41,365 bases of DNA from CAYPLH01 sp964411505 (GTDB lineage Bacteria; Bacillota; Clostridia; CAYPLH01; DUMO01), in contig CAYPLH010000034.1 in assembly GCA_964411505.1 (NCBI GenBank), positions 1-41,365 on the forward strand. Direction: 5' to 3'. The position numbers were made by a program, and so were the translations under genes. This document shows, in pieces, positions 27,140 to 35,187 of the stretch (position 1 is the first letter of the stretch; the number at the start of each line of letters is the position of its first letter). The notes beneath the pieces were generated by a model. The model saw nothing but the letters and a program-made list of their open reading frames with translations. It ran no database searches and was not told the origin of the DNA.

Positions 27140-27661
27140 TCATTCTATGTAATGGCAAATATCAAGTATGATATTCCCTTGCTCATCAGGAGTTGTAAAT
27201 CGAGGGCAACAATAGCGTTCAAAAAACCAATAAGCACCTTTTTCATCTGGAATGAATTTGTAACCTTTTTCACCAAGTTTCTCTGCGCATTTATCCTCTT
27301 TACAATAAACATCACCATTTTTCCCGCAAACCCAGCAAACGCCTAATTCACTTTTAGGAAAATCAATATATTCGAATTCGTCTGGTACCTGAGCGCTTTC
27401 AGGCATAAATATTCCAATCCAGTACTCGAATGGTTCTCCTTTCTTCCAACGCATCAAACCTATATAAGCATCTCCATCCTGATAAACCTCTTTAATTTTT
27501 ATACTTATGCATTTTTCAATAGTAGTAAACCAATCATTTTTGAACCATTCATCCCATTTAGCACTAAAACTACCTTTAATACGATCATCATCAGTATACT
27601 TCTTACCGATAAACCTCATTGCTGGGATAGTCTGCCTATACACATTTATAATTTCTGCCAT
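27140..27661 (-). CDS. GyrI-like small-molecule binding protein
   Basis: The 173-residue stand-alone AraC-effector (GyrI-like/SRPBCC-like bacterial regulatory) domain reads MAEIINVYRQTIPAMRFIGK, then YIGLMRWKKGEPFEYWIGIF and a C-terminal ERYCCPRFTTPDEQGNIILD. Members bind hydrophobic or toxic small molecules or sequester effectors; no DNA-binding domain is present. Three cysteine pairs in GVCWVCGKNGDVYCKEDKC could bind metal. I start at ATG 27661, nine bases after AAGGAG. Confidence 0.8.
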   Translation of the reverse strand: MAEIINVYRQTIPAMRFIGKKYTDDDRIKGSFSAKWDEWFKNDWFTTIEKCISIKIKEVYQDGDAYIGLMRWKKGEPFEYWIGIFMPESAQVPDEFEYIDFPKSELGVCWVCGKNGDVYCKEDKCAEKLGEKGYKFIPDEKGAYWFFERYCCPRFTTPDEQGNIILDICHYIE

Positions 27662-27852
27662 GAGAACCATCTCCTTTATACATATAAATTCATAATTACA
27701 GTTTCACTCTCGTCTTTTACTGTACTTTTGCCCGATGTAGGCATCCTTATTAAAACTAAATTCTTCACGTTACCTCCTGAACTTAATCATAATTCATTTT
27801 TCAACCGTCCAACGATTTTTCCCATCAAGATTATCATATCTATACCATAGCA

Positions 27853-28119
27853 TCAAAACTCTTTACTGCTTTTTGCCCTAACAAACAAAATAATCGATAG
27901 TATTATTAATACTATCCCGATTGCTAAGAAACTCCAGAAATAAAATGGTATTACTCCATAAGAAAGTTTATCGTTGATTTCAAAACCTAAAAAGTACAGA
28001 CCAATTCCATCCCCATTTCTTACTTCGACATAAAACCTATTAAAAAGTTCTAAGGCTTTTAGTATAAAAGGGGTAGAAATAACAAATATGATTATTGCAA
28101 GAAATCTTAATCTATTCAC
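27853..28119 (-). CDS. Small two-helix membrane protein, unknown
   Basis: An 88-residue protein starts at GTG after TTGGAGG. It has an N-terminal helix (FLAIIIFVISTPFILKALEL), a central loop of about 25 residues, and a second helix (VIPFYFWSFLAIGIVLIILS) ending in a basic tail. No family recognised. It is the last gene before attC-like site 5, reading toward the site-free interval. Confidence 0.6.
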   Translation of the reverse strand: MNRLRFLAIIIFVISTPFILKALELFNRFYVEVRNGDGIGLYFLGFEINDKLSYGVIPFYFWSFLAIGIVLIILSIILFVRAKSSKEF

Positions 28120-28292
28120 AAAGTCCCACCTCCAAACACTGAAATTACTAATATGATTCTACAAATTCTGATGGGGTCAAAATAGCCGTTTTATATATAA
28201 GAGCATCTTTGAAATCTAGTTCTACCTCCTATGTTTGCCTCTAAATCCACCGCAGGATGCGGCGACCCTTGCGCTGACTGCTTTGTTATGTG

Positions 28293-28463
28293 CATATCGG
28301 TGTCGTGGGTTTATGACCTTCCTAAACCGAAACCACAAAACCCTTCTCCTTGTCGGTGCTCGCACACGCTGAAGGAATGTGTCGAGCCCTTCTTTATGTC
28401 CATACATCAATGCCCTACTTCATGCTTGTTCCATCGAGCCCCTGTGTGAAGCCATTGTTGAAC
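28293..28463 (-). other. attC-like site 5 (chimeric arms)
   Basis: The left box is the CATATCG type followed by a GGGTTTATG arm. The right arm GTGAAGCC and box GTTGAAC belong to the GGCTTCAC type of site 7. The outer arms therefore do not pair; it is probably a hybrid site. A hairpin CCGCAGGATGCGG precedes it at 28250-28262. Confidence 0.6.
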
Positions 28464-28664
28464 TTAACCACTAACGCGGTAGCTCTTCTAAACTCAGCTC
28501 TATTTAATTAATTCCATATCCTATTTTAGCACATCATCCTCAGCCTCAGGCATTGTTTTGCAACACACATGTTAAATGCCGGTGCAATTTTTCTTACCAT
28601 AGCAATAGGCTTCCTAACGGAGCAAGAGCCACACGTATGTGGCGGCCTTAGCAACCCCTTGTTA
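28464..28664. other. Cassette tail with conserved hairpin
   Basis: Between site 5 and the methyltransferase stop lies a perfect hairpin GCCACAC/GTGTGGC (28629-28645), one of the conserved second hairpins found beyond each site. Confidence 0.6.
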
Positions 28665-29222
28665 CTACATATTATTCTTTACAATAACTGGCTTTTTGGC
28701 ATCAATTATTAATGAAACCATTCCAAGTTTCTTAATAGAATTTCTAGTATCAAACCTGTAAGATCTTCCTATCTTACCGTCTGCATCATTCCAATATGTA
28801 TAATGGAAATCCCCATTTTCATCACAATACTCAAGTAATGAGACCTCAAACCCTGCACTTTCAAAGACTTTTATTAATGTTTTATAATCATAAACAATTT
28901 TATGTGTAGCAGCTGGATGGTCAATTGGTCCTGGGCCACCTACTTGTACCATATTTTGATACCACTGATTTCTAAAATTTTTATCAGGTACAGCACACCG
29001 TATGTAGCCACCAAATTTTAAATAATTGAAACAGTTTTTTGCAGCTATAATCCCTTCTTCGCATGTCAAGTGCTCCCATACATGCTCTGCCAGAAAGGCA
29101 TCTACACTCTCTATCTCGAATAATTCCTTCCAATCTTCATAAGAAAGTAAATTCAGTTCACTTTCTTGTGTTGCTATCCATCCATTATATTTTGTTTTGC
29201 CTGCTCCCAAAATAACTCTCAA
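28665..29222 (-). CDS. SAM-dependent methyltransferase-like protein
   Basis: A 185-residue class I methyltransferase-like protein lacks a full N-terminal SAM loop (ILGAGKTKYNGWI replaces the GxGxG block) but keeps VDAFLAEHVWEHLTCEEG, the acidic/His segment typical of this group. It also keeps LKFGGYIRCAVPDKN (post-IV strand) and the DHPAATHKIVYDYKTL segment. The TTG start is placed by GGAGGAT. The target is unknown; the shortened front might reflect truncation. Cassette of attC-like site 5. Confidence 0.75.
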   Translation of the reverse strand: MRVILGAGKTKYNGWIATQESELNLLSYEDWKELFEIESVDAFLAEHVWEHLTCEEGIIAAKNCFNYLKFGGYIRCAVPDKNFRNQWYQNMVQVGGPGPIDHPAATHKIVYDYKTLIKVFESAGFEVSLLEYCDENGDFHYTYWNDADGKIGRSYRFDTRNSIKKLGMVSLIIDAKKPVIVKNNM

Positions 29223-29322
29223 TTTCTATCCTCCATGAAAGAAACTCTAAATTTATATGTGCTTACAAAGTCCTACCTGCTATCAACCGCCACACGATGT
29301 GGCGCATTTTGCGTGGTATTTC

Positions 29323-29466
29323 ACAGAACGTCCCGTATTTGCGACGTCCCTGAACCGACCCGAAAGATAGACCCTATAGTGGAGCTTTGCTCCCGGTTAA
29401 GGGATGTGGTACACATTGCCCTAAGCTTGTACCCTAGTGTACCTTTACGCAAATACTTTGTTAGGC
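29323..29466 (-). other. attC-like site 6
   Basis: The box ACAGAAC, spacer GTCCC and arm GTATTTGCG (29335-29343) pair perfectly with CGCAAATAC (29448-29456), spacer TTT and box GTTAGGC. One of the clearest sites: 9-bp arms. A leader hairpin CGCCACAC/GTGTGGCG type is at 29287-29304. Confidence 0.8.
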
Positions 29467-29532
29467 GACGGCTCCTCTCCCGCAAACCAAAGCATAATTT
29501 GAAACACATAATTATAAAAAAACACCTCTATC

Positions 29533-29931
29533 TCAACTGCAAAGTCCATTTTTCCCAATTTCATTTAGCTCAGAAGCGCTAAAGACATTAGCTTTATATA
29601 AATCCAAAAACATTTGAGATATACTCACATCAAAGATTAAAATATCGTCAGTATTGATTGTTACTTTTACTCCGCCATCAGCATCTTTGATTCGTATTTC
29701 ATAACCTTCTGTTCCTTGACAATGGCATCTAATATTATTTTTATACCATGCTTGCATATCATCAAGGTCTATAAATTTATGATTTAAACGCGGAATTTGA
29801 ACCCCAGCCCACTTTTCAATAAAGCGTACATTTGCACCTCTTGGTGCATGATTATGAAGATCACCTTTGGGAATTCTTTTGATACTTTCAATATCATGCT
29901 GCTCTAAAGCTTCAACAAAATCTGTACTCAT
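29533..29931 (-). pseudogene. Adenosine deaminase with internal deletion
   Basis: The 132-residue frame fuses an N-terminal adenosine deaminase segment (RIPKGDLHNHAPRGANV, with the metal HxH) to the C-terminal segment (GGVKVTINTDDILIFDVSIS), which holds the last metal aspartate. About 200 residues of barrel in between are missing. A full enzyme has 330-350 residues, so this cannot be active as a deaminase. The frame is open across the junction. A GGAGGAG site precedes the ATG. Cassette of attC-like site 6. Confidence 0.8.
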
Positions 29932-30029
29932 CAAATCTCCTCCTTTACCTAACAGACCTGATTATTACTTTTTCTATAAAAGCTTGTCTAAAATAGTTTG
30001 TGAAAACACGTAGTTGCTTCAGGTCTGTT

Positions 30030-30199
30030 GCCTAACGGTTTGGCTTCACGACGTTCCTGAACCCGACCCGCTGAGCCCTTCTTCGCAGTCGGTGTTCGCA
30101 CCCGGTGAAGGAATGTGGTACACGCTTCTTCATGCCCAATCTACTGAGCCTTACTTCATGAATTTACCCGTGAGCCCTTGTGTGAAGGCGTTGTTACAT
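30030..30199 (-). other. attC-like site 7
   Basis: The box GCCTAAC, spacer GGTTT and arm GGCTTCAC (30042-30049) pair with GTGAAGGC (30182-30189), spacer GTT and box GTTACAT; one mismatch. The central part carries the conserved CGGTGAAGGAATGTGGTAC block. Confidence 0.8.
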
Positions 30200-30300
30200 G
30201 ATGGATTGGGTTCCTCGTAGCCAGAAGCAGACACGGACGTTTGCTCCTCTAACAAAAAGTGCACTCTGATACTCTTTCTCAATCTTTAGCAAATTTGTAG

Positions 30301-30328
30301 TTTACATCTATTCTATTTGTGCTATAAT
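30301..30328 (+). promoter_or_regulatory. Promoter of antisense RNA 1
   Basis: TTTACA (30301-30306), a 16-base spacer and TATAAT (30323-30328) form a strong sigma-A-type promoter. The second module has the same spacing, which supports function. Confidence 0.8.
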
Positions 30329-30334
30329 TTAAGT

Positions 30335-30410
30335 AAGGACAGCGACGCTTGTTGCTGTCAGGTTAAAAAGTGTGTATTGAATTCAAACGGTTTTTTAAGA
30401 CCGTTTTTTT
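30335..30410 (+). ncRNA. Putative antisense antitoxin RNA 1
   Basis: The predicted RNA is about 76 nt. It begins seven bases after the -10 box, contains a stem (GACAGCGAC with GTTGCTGTC, loop GCTT) and ends in a terminator (AAACGGT/ACCGTTT plus seven T). Its 3' end overlaps the last codons of the convergent small ORF and it is antisense to the ORF's downstream mRNA. There is no coding frame or ribosome site. The arrangement matches type I antitoxin RNAs such as RatA or SR4; function is inferred. Confidence 0.7.
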
Positions 30411-30547
30411 CTTTGTCCTTTAGGCTGTGGTTGAAGTAACTTACCTGCAACAACCTTTGCAGAAACAGCCACTCCAAACGGTATGAATATGTATTTCACA
30501 CACCATACAACAGCAATACCGATGTATGTGTAGAAACCATCTCCCAT
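30395..30547 (-). CDS. Putative type I toxin peptide 1
   Basis: A 50-residue protein begins MGDGFYTYIGIAVVWCVKYI, continues FIPFGVAVSAKVVAG as one hydrophobic helix (about residues 7-36), and ends QPQPKGQRKKRS. One helix plus a strongly basic tail is the usual shape of type I toxins. The ribosome site is a very strong GGAGGTG. The paralogue at 35279-35434 shares YIFIP and KLLQPQP. It has its own promoter and a roughly 130-nt leader, and an antisense RNA runs into its end. It lies alone in its cassette. I do not recognise a named family. Confidence 0.75.
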   Translation of the reverse strand: MGDGFYTYIGIAVVWCVKYIFIPFGVAVSAKVVAGKLLQPQPKGQRKKRS

Positions 30548-30679
30548 ATCAACCACCTCCTTCCTTTGTTGATTCCCCGCAGCAACTATAACGTCGCCAT
30601 CCTTATGTGTGGGAACCCAAAGAAAGGAGCCTTCAAAGACAAATCACCCACCTCAAACCTGATTGTTTATCACTCGTCC

Positions 30680-30708
30680 ATTATATACCATCAAAAAAAT
30701 ATTTACAA
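30680..30708 (-). promoter_or_regulatory. Promoter of toxin gene 1
   Basis: On the minus strand TTGTAA, 17 bases and TATAAT lead into a leader of about 130 nt. The GGTATATAATGG core is conserved at the second module. Confidence 0.7.
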
Positions 30709-30802
30709 TATTCTTGAGAACATTTGTTTCTTTTGTAAATCAAACACTTCAGAGCCCTTCTTAAACCCGCGACACGATGTCGCGGATAATACCCAGTCTG
30801 TC

Positions 30803-30977
30803 ATGTAACGGGCCTCGCATCTACGACGCCGTCTGAACCGGATGCTCAGTGCCTTCTCCGTAGGCGGTGCTTGCGCCCGGTGAAGCGGTGTGGTGCGGCA
30901 TACTTTATGCTCGTGCTACGGAGTCTTGCTTCGTGCTTATGCTCATCCGCACCCTTGCGCTAGATGCATTGTTATGT
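30803..30977 (-). other. attC-like site 8
   Basis: The box ATGTAAC and arm GCATCTA (30817-30823) pair with TAGATGC (30961-30967), spacer ATT and box GTTATGT. The right arm has one extra base before the next pair, resembling an extrahelical base of attC sites. A leader hairpin CGCGACACGATGTCGCG lies at 30768-30785. Confidence 0.8.
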
Positions 30978-31031
30978 GAAGTCTGGGGCACATACCTTTT
31001 CCAAGCCACGTATGGCGCAGAAATGCTGTTC

Positions 31032-31667
31032 TTATTCCATTTCCTCAGCATATAATTTTTCTTCATTTCCTTCATTTGTATCTGAATATAAAAATATATT
31101 AACATATTCTTGATTAAAATTAATAAATATTCCATTCTTAAGTTCGAGATAGAAATTTGATAGAGAACCATTTATTCTGTAAATATCATTTTTTGAAAAA
31201 TAAATATGACCATTAACTTTGATATTTTTGAAAAATAAATAATTATAAACATTTAATATCGATATAATATAACAACCATCAGTAGTTAACTTAAATAACT
31301 CACTATATGTATCAGATAATTTAACTTTTTCTTTTCTCTCTTGATTAAAATATTCTCCCTCACATGCTTTTCTTATTGAACCTGCATATCCTTGTAAATA
31401 AAATGAGAAAAAGTATTGGGCCTCTTTTTCATAATATTCTCTGGAATAATACTTATCCATAAAGCCTTCTTTATCACTCAGAAATTTTTTTTTCAAAAAA
31501 GCTTGAATTTCAGCTTCGATCTCCTGTTTACCAGGTAAACTGCCAAAATATATCACTCGTTTTTCAGATGGAATTTTAAGATTTTCAAATACCTCATTAA
31601 TATCATCATTATCCAGCAGACAATAAAATCCTTTGTAATCAAAATAGTATTCTCCGTTAAAAACCAT
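31032..31667 (-). CDS. Cytoplasmic protein of unknown function
   Basis: About 211 residues (223 if an upstream TTG is used). I pick the ATG at 31667, preceded by GGTGAT; the start is uncertain. The product has no signal or membrane helix and shows KVIYFGSLPGKQEIEAEIQ-like acidic segments, an internal KLSDTYSELFKLTTDGCYII block and an acidic C-terminus. I do not recognise the family. It is the sole gene in the cassette ending at attC-like site 8, so a novel cassette protein is likely. Confidence 0.6.
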   Translation of the reverse strand: MVFNGEYYFDYKGFYCLLDNDDINEVFENLKIPSEKRVIYFGSLPGKQEIEAEIQAFLKKKFLSDKEGFMDKYYSREYYEKEAQYFFSFYLQGYAGSIRKACEGEYFNQERKEKVKLSDTYSELFKLTTDGCYIISILNVYNYLFFKNIKVNGHIYFSKNDIYRINGSLSNFYLELKNGIFINFNQEYVNIFLYSDTNEGNEEKLYAEEME

Positions 31668-31767
31668 AAAATCACCATCCATTTCTGTATATTGGGTATA
31701 CAAATGCTTTTATTACCCGCCATGGACGGCGGGATAAAATATTCAAATCAAATGTGCCCCAGATTTC

Positions 31768-31903
31768 ATATAACGTGTCGCGTCTGCAACGTCCCCACAG
31801 CTTAGTGATATCTCGACTTAGCTAGGGGGATGTGGTGCGGATCGGCTTCATGTTCGCTCTCCAACGCCCTACTTCATGCCCTTGTGCAGACGCTTTGTTC
31901 TAC
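31768..31903 (-). other. attC-like site 9
   Basis: The box ATATAAC, spacer GTGTC and arm GCGTCTGC (31780-31787) pair perfectly with GCAGACGC (31886-31893), spacer TTT and box GTTCTAC. The second hairpin GCACCACGGACGGTGC is at 31950-31965. The leader hairpin CCGCCATGGACGGCGG is at 31718-31733. Confidence 0.8.
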
Positions 31904-32007
31904 GTCGTATTCCGCCCCACGAAGCAAGAGCACCACGGACGGTGCGACCTTAAATCTCACATAGCTCTCTAACTTATTACTCCATAATTTTCTTTTACTA
32001 ATTTCCC

Positions 32008-32385
32008 TTATAATCTGTATGGCAATAATTGCCCAATAGTTGTTACAGACCCATCCTCTAACATAACTTCACATTTATAATTCTCATCATGAATTGCATT
32101 AATAAACTCCCTACATCTTCCGCAAGGCGCACATGCTCCTATATCATCCACTCCTGTTGCTACACATTTAACGATACATGATTCGCCGGCTGTAATCATA
32201 GCAGCAACAGCCGAATTTTCTGCACAAAACCCCATACCGGCAGGCGTATCAATACAAACACCTGTATAAATATTTCCCTTGTCAGTTAGCAAAACCGCTG
32301 CGACTGTACCAGCAGTAGCTATTCTTGATAGTCTTCTCTCGTTTACTTTGCTTTTAGCTATATTCAACAATTTAATAAAATCCAT
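32008..32385 (-). CDS. cdd: Cytidine deaminase-like protein
   Basis: The 125-residue protein has the zinc-binding motifs of the cytidine deaminase family: CAENSAVAAMI and APCGRCREFI. Homotetrameric Cdd converts cytidine or deoxycytidine to uridine forms. The sequence departs from housekeeping Cdd in the N-terminus, so it may act on a related nucleoside or blasticidin-type antibiotic. A strong GGGGGAG is present. Single-gene cassette of attC-like site 9. Confidence 0.85.
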   Translation of the reverse strand: MDFIKLLNIAKSKVNERRLSRIATAGTVAAVLLTDKGNIYTGVCIDTPAGMGFCAENSAVAAMITAGESCIVKCVATGVDDIGACAPCGRCREFINAIHDENYKCEVMLEDGSVTTIGQLLPYRL

Positions 32386-32509
32386 GCTCTCCCCCTATTT
32401 GAATATAAATAATCTTTAATTAACAATAAAAATTACTGTAAAACAATAATCTTACAAAGCCTAGCTTTCACTGATCGCGTCACGGATGGCGCGTCTTACG
32501 GGATATGTC

Positions 32510-32656
32510 GTAGAACGTGGCGCGGGCTTTGCGTCGTGACTGAACCGCTGGTGCTTGCACCCGGTGAAGGCATGTACGTAAAGGCTGCTGATAGGCGATT
32601 TCGCGAGCGCCTAAGCGCGAGCGAGCCTATCAGCGGGCGTAAAGCCCGCGCCACGA
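32510..32656 (-). other. attC-like site 10, palindrome-rich variant
   Basis: The left box GTAGAAC and GTGGCGCGGGCTTTGCG pair with CGTAAAGCCCGCGCCACGATAG. The right box has GAT instead of GTT. The inserted CTGATAGGC/GCCTATCAG hairpin is shared with site 4. It directly abuts site 11 across a 30-bp CGATAG...CTATCG palindrome. Confidence 0.55.
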
Positions 32657-32753
32657 TAGAGCGGACAGAGCGAGCGATGTCCACCCTATCGGTTTCACAA
32701 TTCCCGACGTACACATAATCGCATTAAATCTAAGCGTTAATAATAATCTAATT
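32586..32753. repeat. 168-bp near-identical repeat, copy B
   Basis: Matches 22320-22487 with one mismatch. Here the repeat continues into a complete right arm of site 11, suggesting copy B keeps the original site while copy A is truncated. Confidence 0.85.
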
Positions 32754-32807
32754 AAACAACTGAAAGTCTGATCTCTTAAGGACATGTCGGGAATTGCCGT
32801 GTTATAC
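32686..32807 (-). other. attC-like site 11
   Basis: The left box CTATCG, arm CAATTCCCGACG and right arm CATGTCGGGAATTG with box GTTATAC form a 10-12 bp stem. The left box is of the TATC type. It lies 53 bases past the stop of the HIT-like gene. Confidence 0.72.
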
Positions 32808-32859
32808 GATTCTTGAATCACTCACTATAATGATTAGTACAAACCAAAATCCTTTATAC

Positions 32860-33348
32860 TTAATCCTCATCTACATATGAACGCTTAACATGATTACCTA
32901 ATTTCTGCAATTCCACCAATAGCCTTGCCTTTAAATCTTCCATTTCATTACTTGAGGGCTTTGCATCTTCCGAACATAATAACTTATCATCCGTTAACCA
33001 TGCTGGTCCATGAGGGAAAGGATCAGTACCATACCTTGGCACAATATGCCAATGTACATGAGGATCTGAATTCCCCAATAATTCAATATTCAACTTTATA
33101 GGTTTAAAACCGTGGTAAACTGCCTCAGAAATAATACTCATCTCTTCCAAAAATTTTATCTTAAATTCACTCTCTAATTCATGCAATTCCCTTACATCTT
33201 GCTTACATAAAAATATTGTATAACCATGGTAATATTGATAATCTGCAATAACTACATAACCTGTTTCAAGTTCAGCAACAAAGTATGGATTACATCCATA
33301 TTTTATCATATTAATCCGGCTACATACAAGACAATTTTTCTTCTCCAT
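32860..33348 (-). CDS. HIT-like hydrolase (diadenosine/AppA type)
   Basis: The 162-residue protein begins CLVCSRINMIKYG and contains HVHWHIVPRYGTDPFPHGPAW, the histidine triad with an extended tail. It is longer than the first HIT protein at 21735 and only distantly similar, so it is not a recent copy. Strong AAGGAGAG and ATG. Cassette of attC-like site 11. Confidence 0.88.
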   Translation of the reverse strand: MEKKNCLVCSRINMIKYGCNPYFVAELETGYVVIADYQYYHGYTIFLCKQDVRELHELESEFKIKFLEEMSIISEAVYHGFKPIKLNIELLGNSDPHVHWHIVPRYGTDPFPHGPAWLTDDKLLCSEDAKPSSNEMEDLKARLLVELQKLGNHVKRSYVDED

Positions 33349-33419
33349 TTCATTCTCTCCTTACTTATGTCGTCTTTTAAACAATACTTCCGACCTGCAC
33401 TTCCTTCCCCTCAAGTGTC

Positions 33420-33565
33420 GTATAACGTTTTGGATTGCCGACATCTTCGAACCGGATCCGCAAAGCATTTCTCCATTGGCGTGCTCGTCACCCAGTGTGA
33501 AAATGTGGTACTGTCGTACTCCTTGCTCTTGCTACCTGCACCTATACTGCAATCTTGCGTTATGT
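33420..33565 (-). other. attC-like site 12
   Basis: The box GTATAAC, spacer GTTTT and arm GGATTGC pair with GCAATC, spacer and box GTTATGT. The arm is short (6 bp). The leader hairpin is not evident here. Confidence 0.7.
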
Positions 33566-33673
33566 AAAGTCACGCGTGCCCCTTGTTCAGAGGCTGACAG
33601 GACGTTGGCTCCTTAAACATATCACTACAATATTTATTTGTAGTGAGCTTTAAATACATAATTATATACATTG

Positions 33674-34126
33674 TCACATAAATAACATATAGTCTTTAGA
33701 ATCTATACCTGCTGGGCAAAAACTAGTTTTATGCATTAGCTGGTTGTTACCATAATGCGAAAGAATTTCTTTTGTTGTATATGTTAAGTCAGGACGGCTT
33801 AACGCATCTCCTATATCAAGAAAAAATGCCTCATTATTTTCATTTTTATCTGAAACTGGTTCTCCAGAAATATAATCGGCTATAAAAATAGTCCACCAAT
33901 CTTTAAGTGAAAAACGGATGGCAACCATGGAACGAGTCTTTGCAACAATACCAGTTTCTTCAAAAATCTCTCTCTCCAGAGCATCATCAGGCATTTCATT
34001 TTCTTGTAAATAGCCTCCTGGAATAATTAGCAATCCCTTTGCAGAACCATATGATTGACGTACAAGTAAAACCTTATTGTCTTTTAAAACTATACCGCTA
34101 ACCGATAAATACCTATTATCTCCCAT
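33674..34126 (-). CDS. NUDIX hydrolase
   Basis: The 150-residue protein has an intact Nudix box GYLQENEMPDDALEREIFEE followed by TGI. The usual opening is GNKVLLVRQ-like (KDNKVLLVRQSYGSAKG). NUDIX enzymes hydrolyse nucleoside diphosphates linked to another moiety; the substrate cannot be told. GGAGG precedes the ATG. Single-gene cassette of attC-like site 12. Confidence 0.9.
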   Translation of the reverse strand: MGDNRYLSVSGIVLKDNKVLLVRQSYGSAKGLLIIPGGYLQENEMPDDALEREIFEETGIVAKTRSMVAIRFSLKDWWTIFIADYISGEPVSDKNENNEAFFLDIGDALSRPDLTYTTKEILSHYGNNQLMHKTSFCPAGIDSKDYMLFM

Positions 34127-34213
34127 TATAATACCTCCAAAAAATGTGATTAACTATTCACTACCAGACTTTATCCTTCGCCGCAGGACGCGGCGGCATT
34201 TGCATGCGATTTT

Positions 34214-34346
34214 ATATAACGTGGCGCGGGTTTACGAAGCCCTTGAGTCTATTGGCAAAAGGGTTTTGTAAACAAGCTAATAGGCGATGTCAGCAAGCGC
34301 CCCAAGCGCGAGCTAGCCTATCAGCGGGTGCAACCCGCGACACGAT
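34214..34346 (-). other. attC-like site 13, palindrome-rich variant
   Basis: The left box ATATAAC with GTGGCGCGGGTT pairs with AACCCGCGACACGATAG; again GAT replaces GTT. Internal hairpins GGGTTTACGAAGCCC/GGGTTTTGTAAAC and TAATAGGC/GCCTATCAG resemble site 4 but are more diverged. Confidence 0.55.
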
Positions 34347-34373
34347 AGGCGGACAGATCGAGTGATGTCCGGT

Positions 34374-34516
34374 CCTATCGTCCTAGCATTTGCGACGTCC
34401 CTGATCGGACCCCAGAGATAAACTATTGGTAGAGCTTTGCTCCCAGCGAAGGGATGTGGTGGGCAACACCCTAGGATTATACCCAAGTACAACTTTATGC
34501 AAATGCGTTGTTAGTC
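34374..34516 (-). other. attC-like site 14
   Basis: The left box CTATCG (TATC type) with arm GCATTTGCG pairs with TGCAAATGC, spacer GTT and box GTTAGTC. It immediately follows site 13 without a gene between. Confidence 0.75.
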
Positions 34517-34590
34517 GATCGTACAACCCGCATCCAGCCACACGGTGAACCTACCTCTCCAACTAATAGTATCTGTGGTATAAATAAATT

Positions 34591-35076
34591 TTATATTGAA
34601 TCGAATTCAACTATCTCACAAATTACTGAATCATTATCTATAAGCAATATTCCATATGTAGCATTTATTACTTTACTTGATCTTCTACCTATACGACCTG
34701 GATTCATTATCCAAATTCCTTCATTATTTTGTAAATATGGCTTGTGAGTATGTCCGAATAGTATAATGTCTGCATCATCACTCATTCCCCTATCAACTAA
34801 ATCAGAAATTCCTTGTTCCACATCATACATATCCCCATGAGTAATAAAAATAGATTTATCATTTAGTAATAGTATTTTTTCAGAAAAGTATTCATCGGTT
34901 CTGTCAGTTTTCCCTTTTACCAACTCCATTGGTATTGTGGCATACATTTTCTGTAACTCAGTTCCATCAGTCACATGATCACCTAAGTGGATTATCATAT
35001 CTGGATTTTCTACCTCTATGACAATACTCATAGTATCTATATCTGAGTGCGAGTCTGCAAATACAACTATCTTCAT
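34591..35076 (-). CDS. YfcE/MJ0936-type metallophosphoesterase
   Basis: The 161-residue calcineurin-like phosphodiesterase contains KIVVFADSHSD, MIIHLGDHVTD, KGKTDR, IFITHGDMYDV and FGHTHKP, the full set of metal-binding motifs. Members hydrolyse phosphodiesters or nucleotides. I start at ATG 35076, preceded by GGGGGGAAAG; a 28-residue extension lacks support. It belongs to the cassette of attC-like site 14, with the second toxin-like module just upstream. Confidence 0.9.
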   Translation of the reverse strand: MKIVVFADSHSDIDTMSIVIEVENPDMIIHLGDHVTDGTELQKMYATIPMELVKGKTDRTDEYFSEKILLLNDKSIFITHGDMYDVEQGISDLVDRGMSDDADIILFGHTHKPYLQNNEGIWIMNPGRIGRRSSKVINATYGILLIDNDSVICEIVEFDSI

Positions 35077-35187
35077 AAGTACTTTCCCCCCAACAAATTC
35101 ATTTTTAAAATCTAGAGTAAGTACTCCGGGGAAAATATCCCTCAACTCACCTCCCCTCAACTTAATCCATAATTTTCAAATTCACCG

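Noticed and set aside
29166..29582. Plus-strand frame of 138 codons over site 6
   Set aside because: It overlaps the start of the methyltransferase, the recombination site and the end of the adenosine deaminase remnant; no ribosome site.
32496..32720. Open frames of 60-80 codons inside the palindromic sites on both strands
   Set aside because: They are a by-product of GC-rich repeats; the same frames recur at 22320 and are interrupted there.
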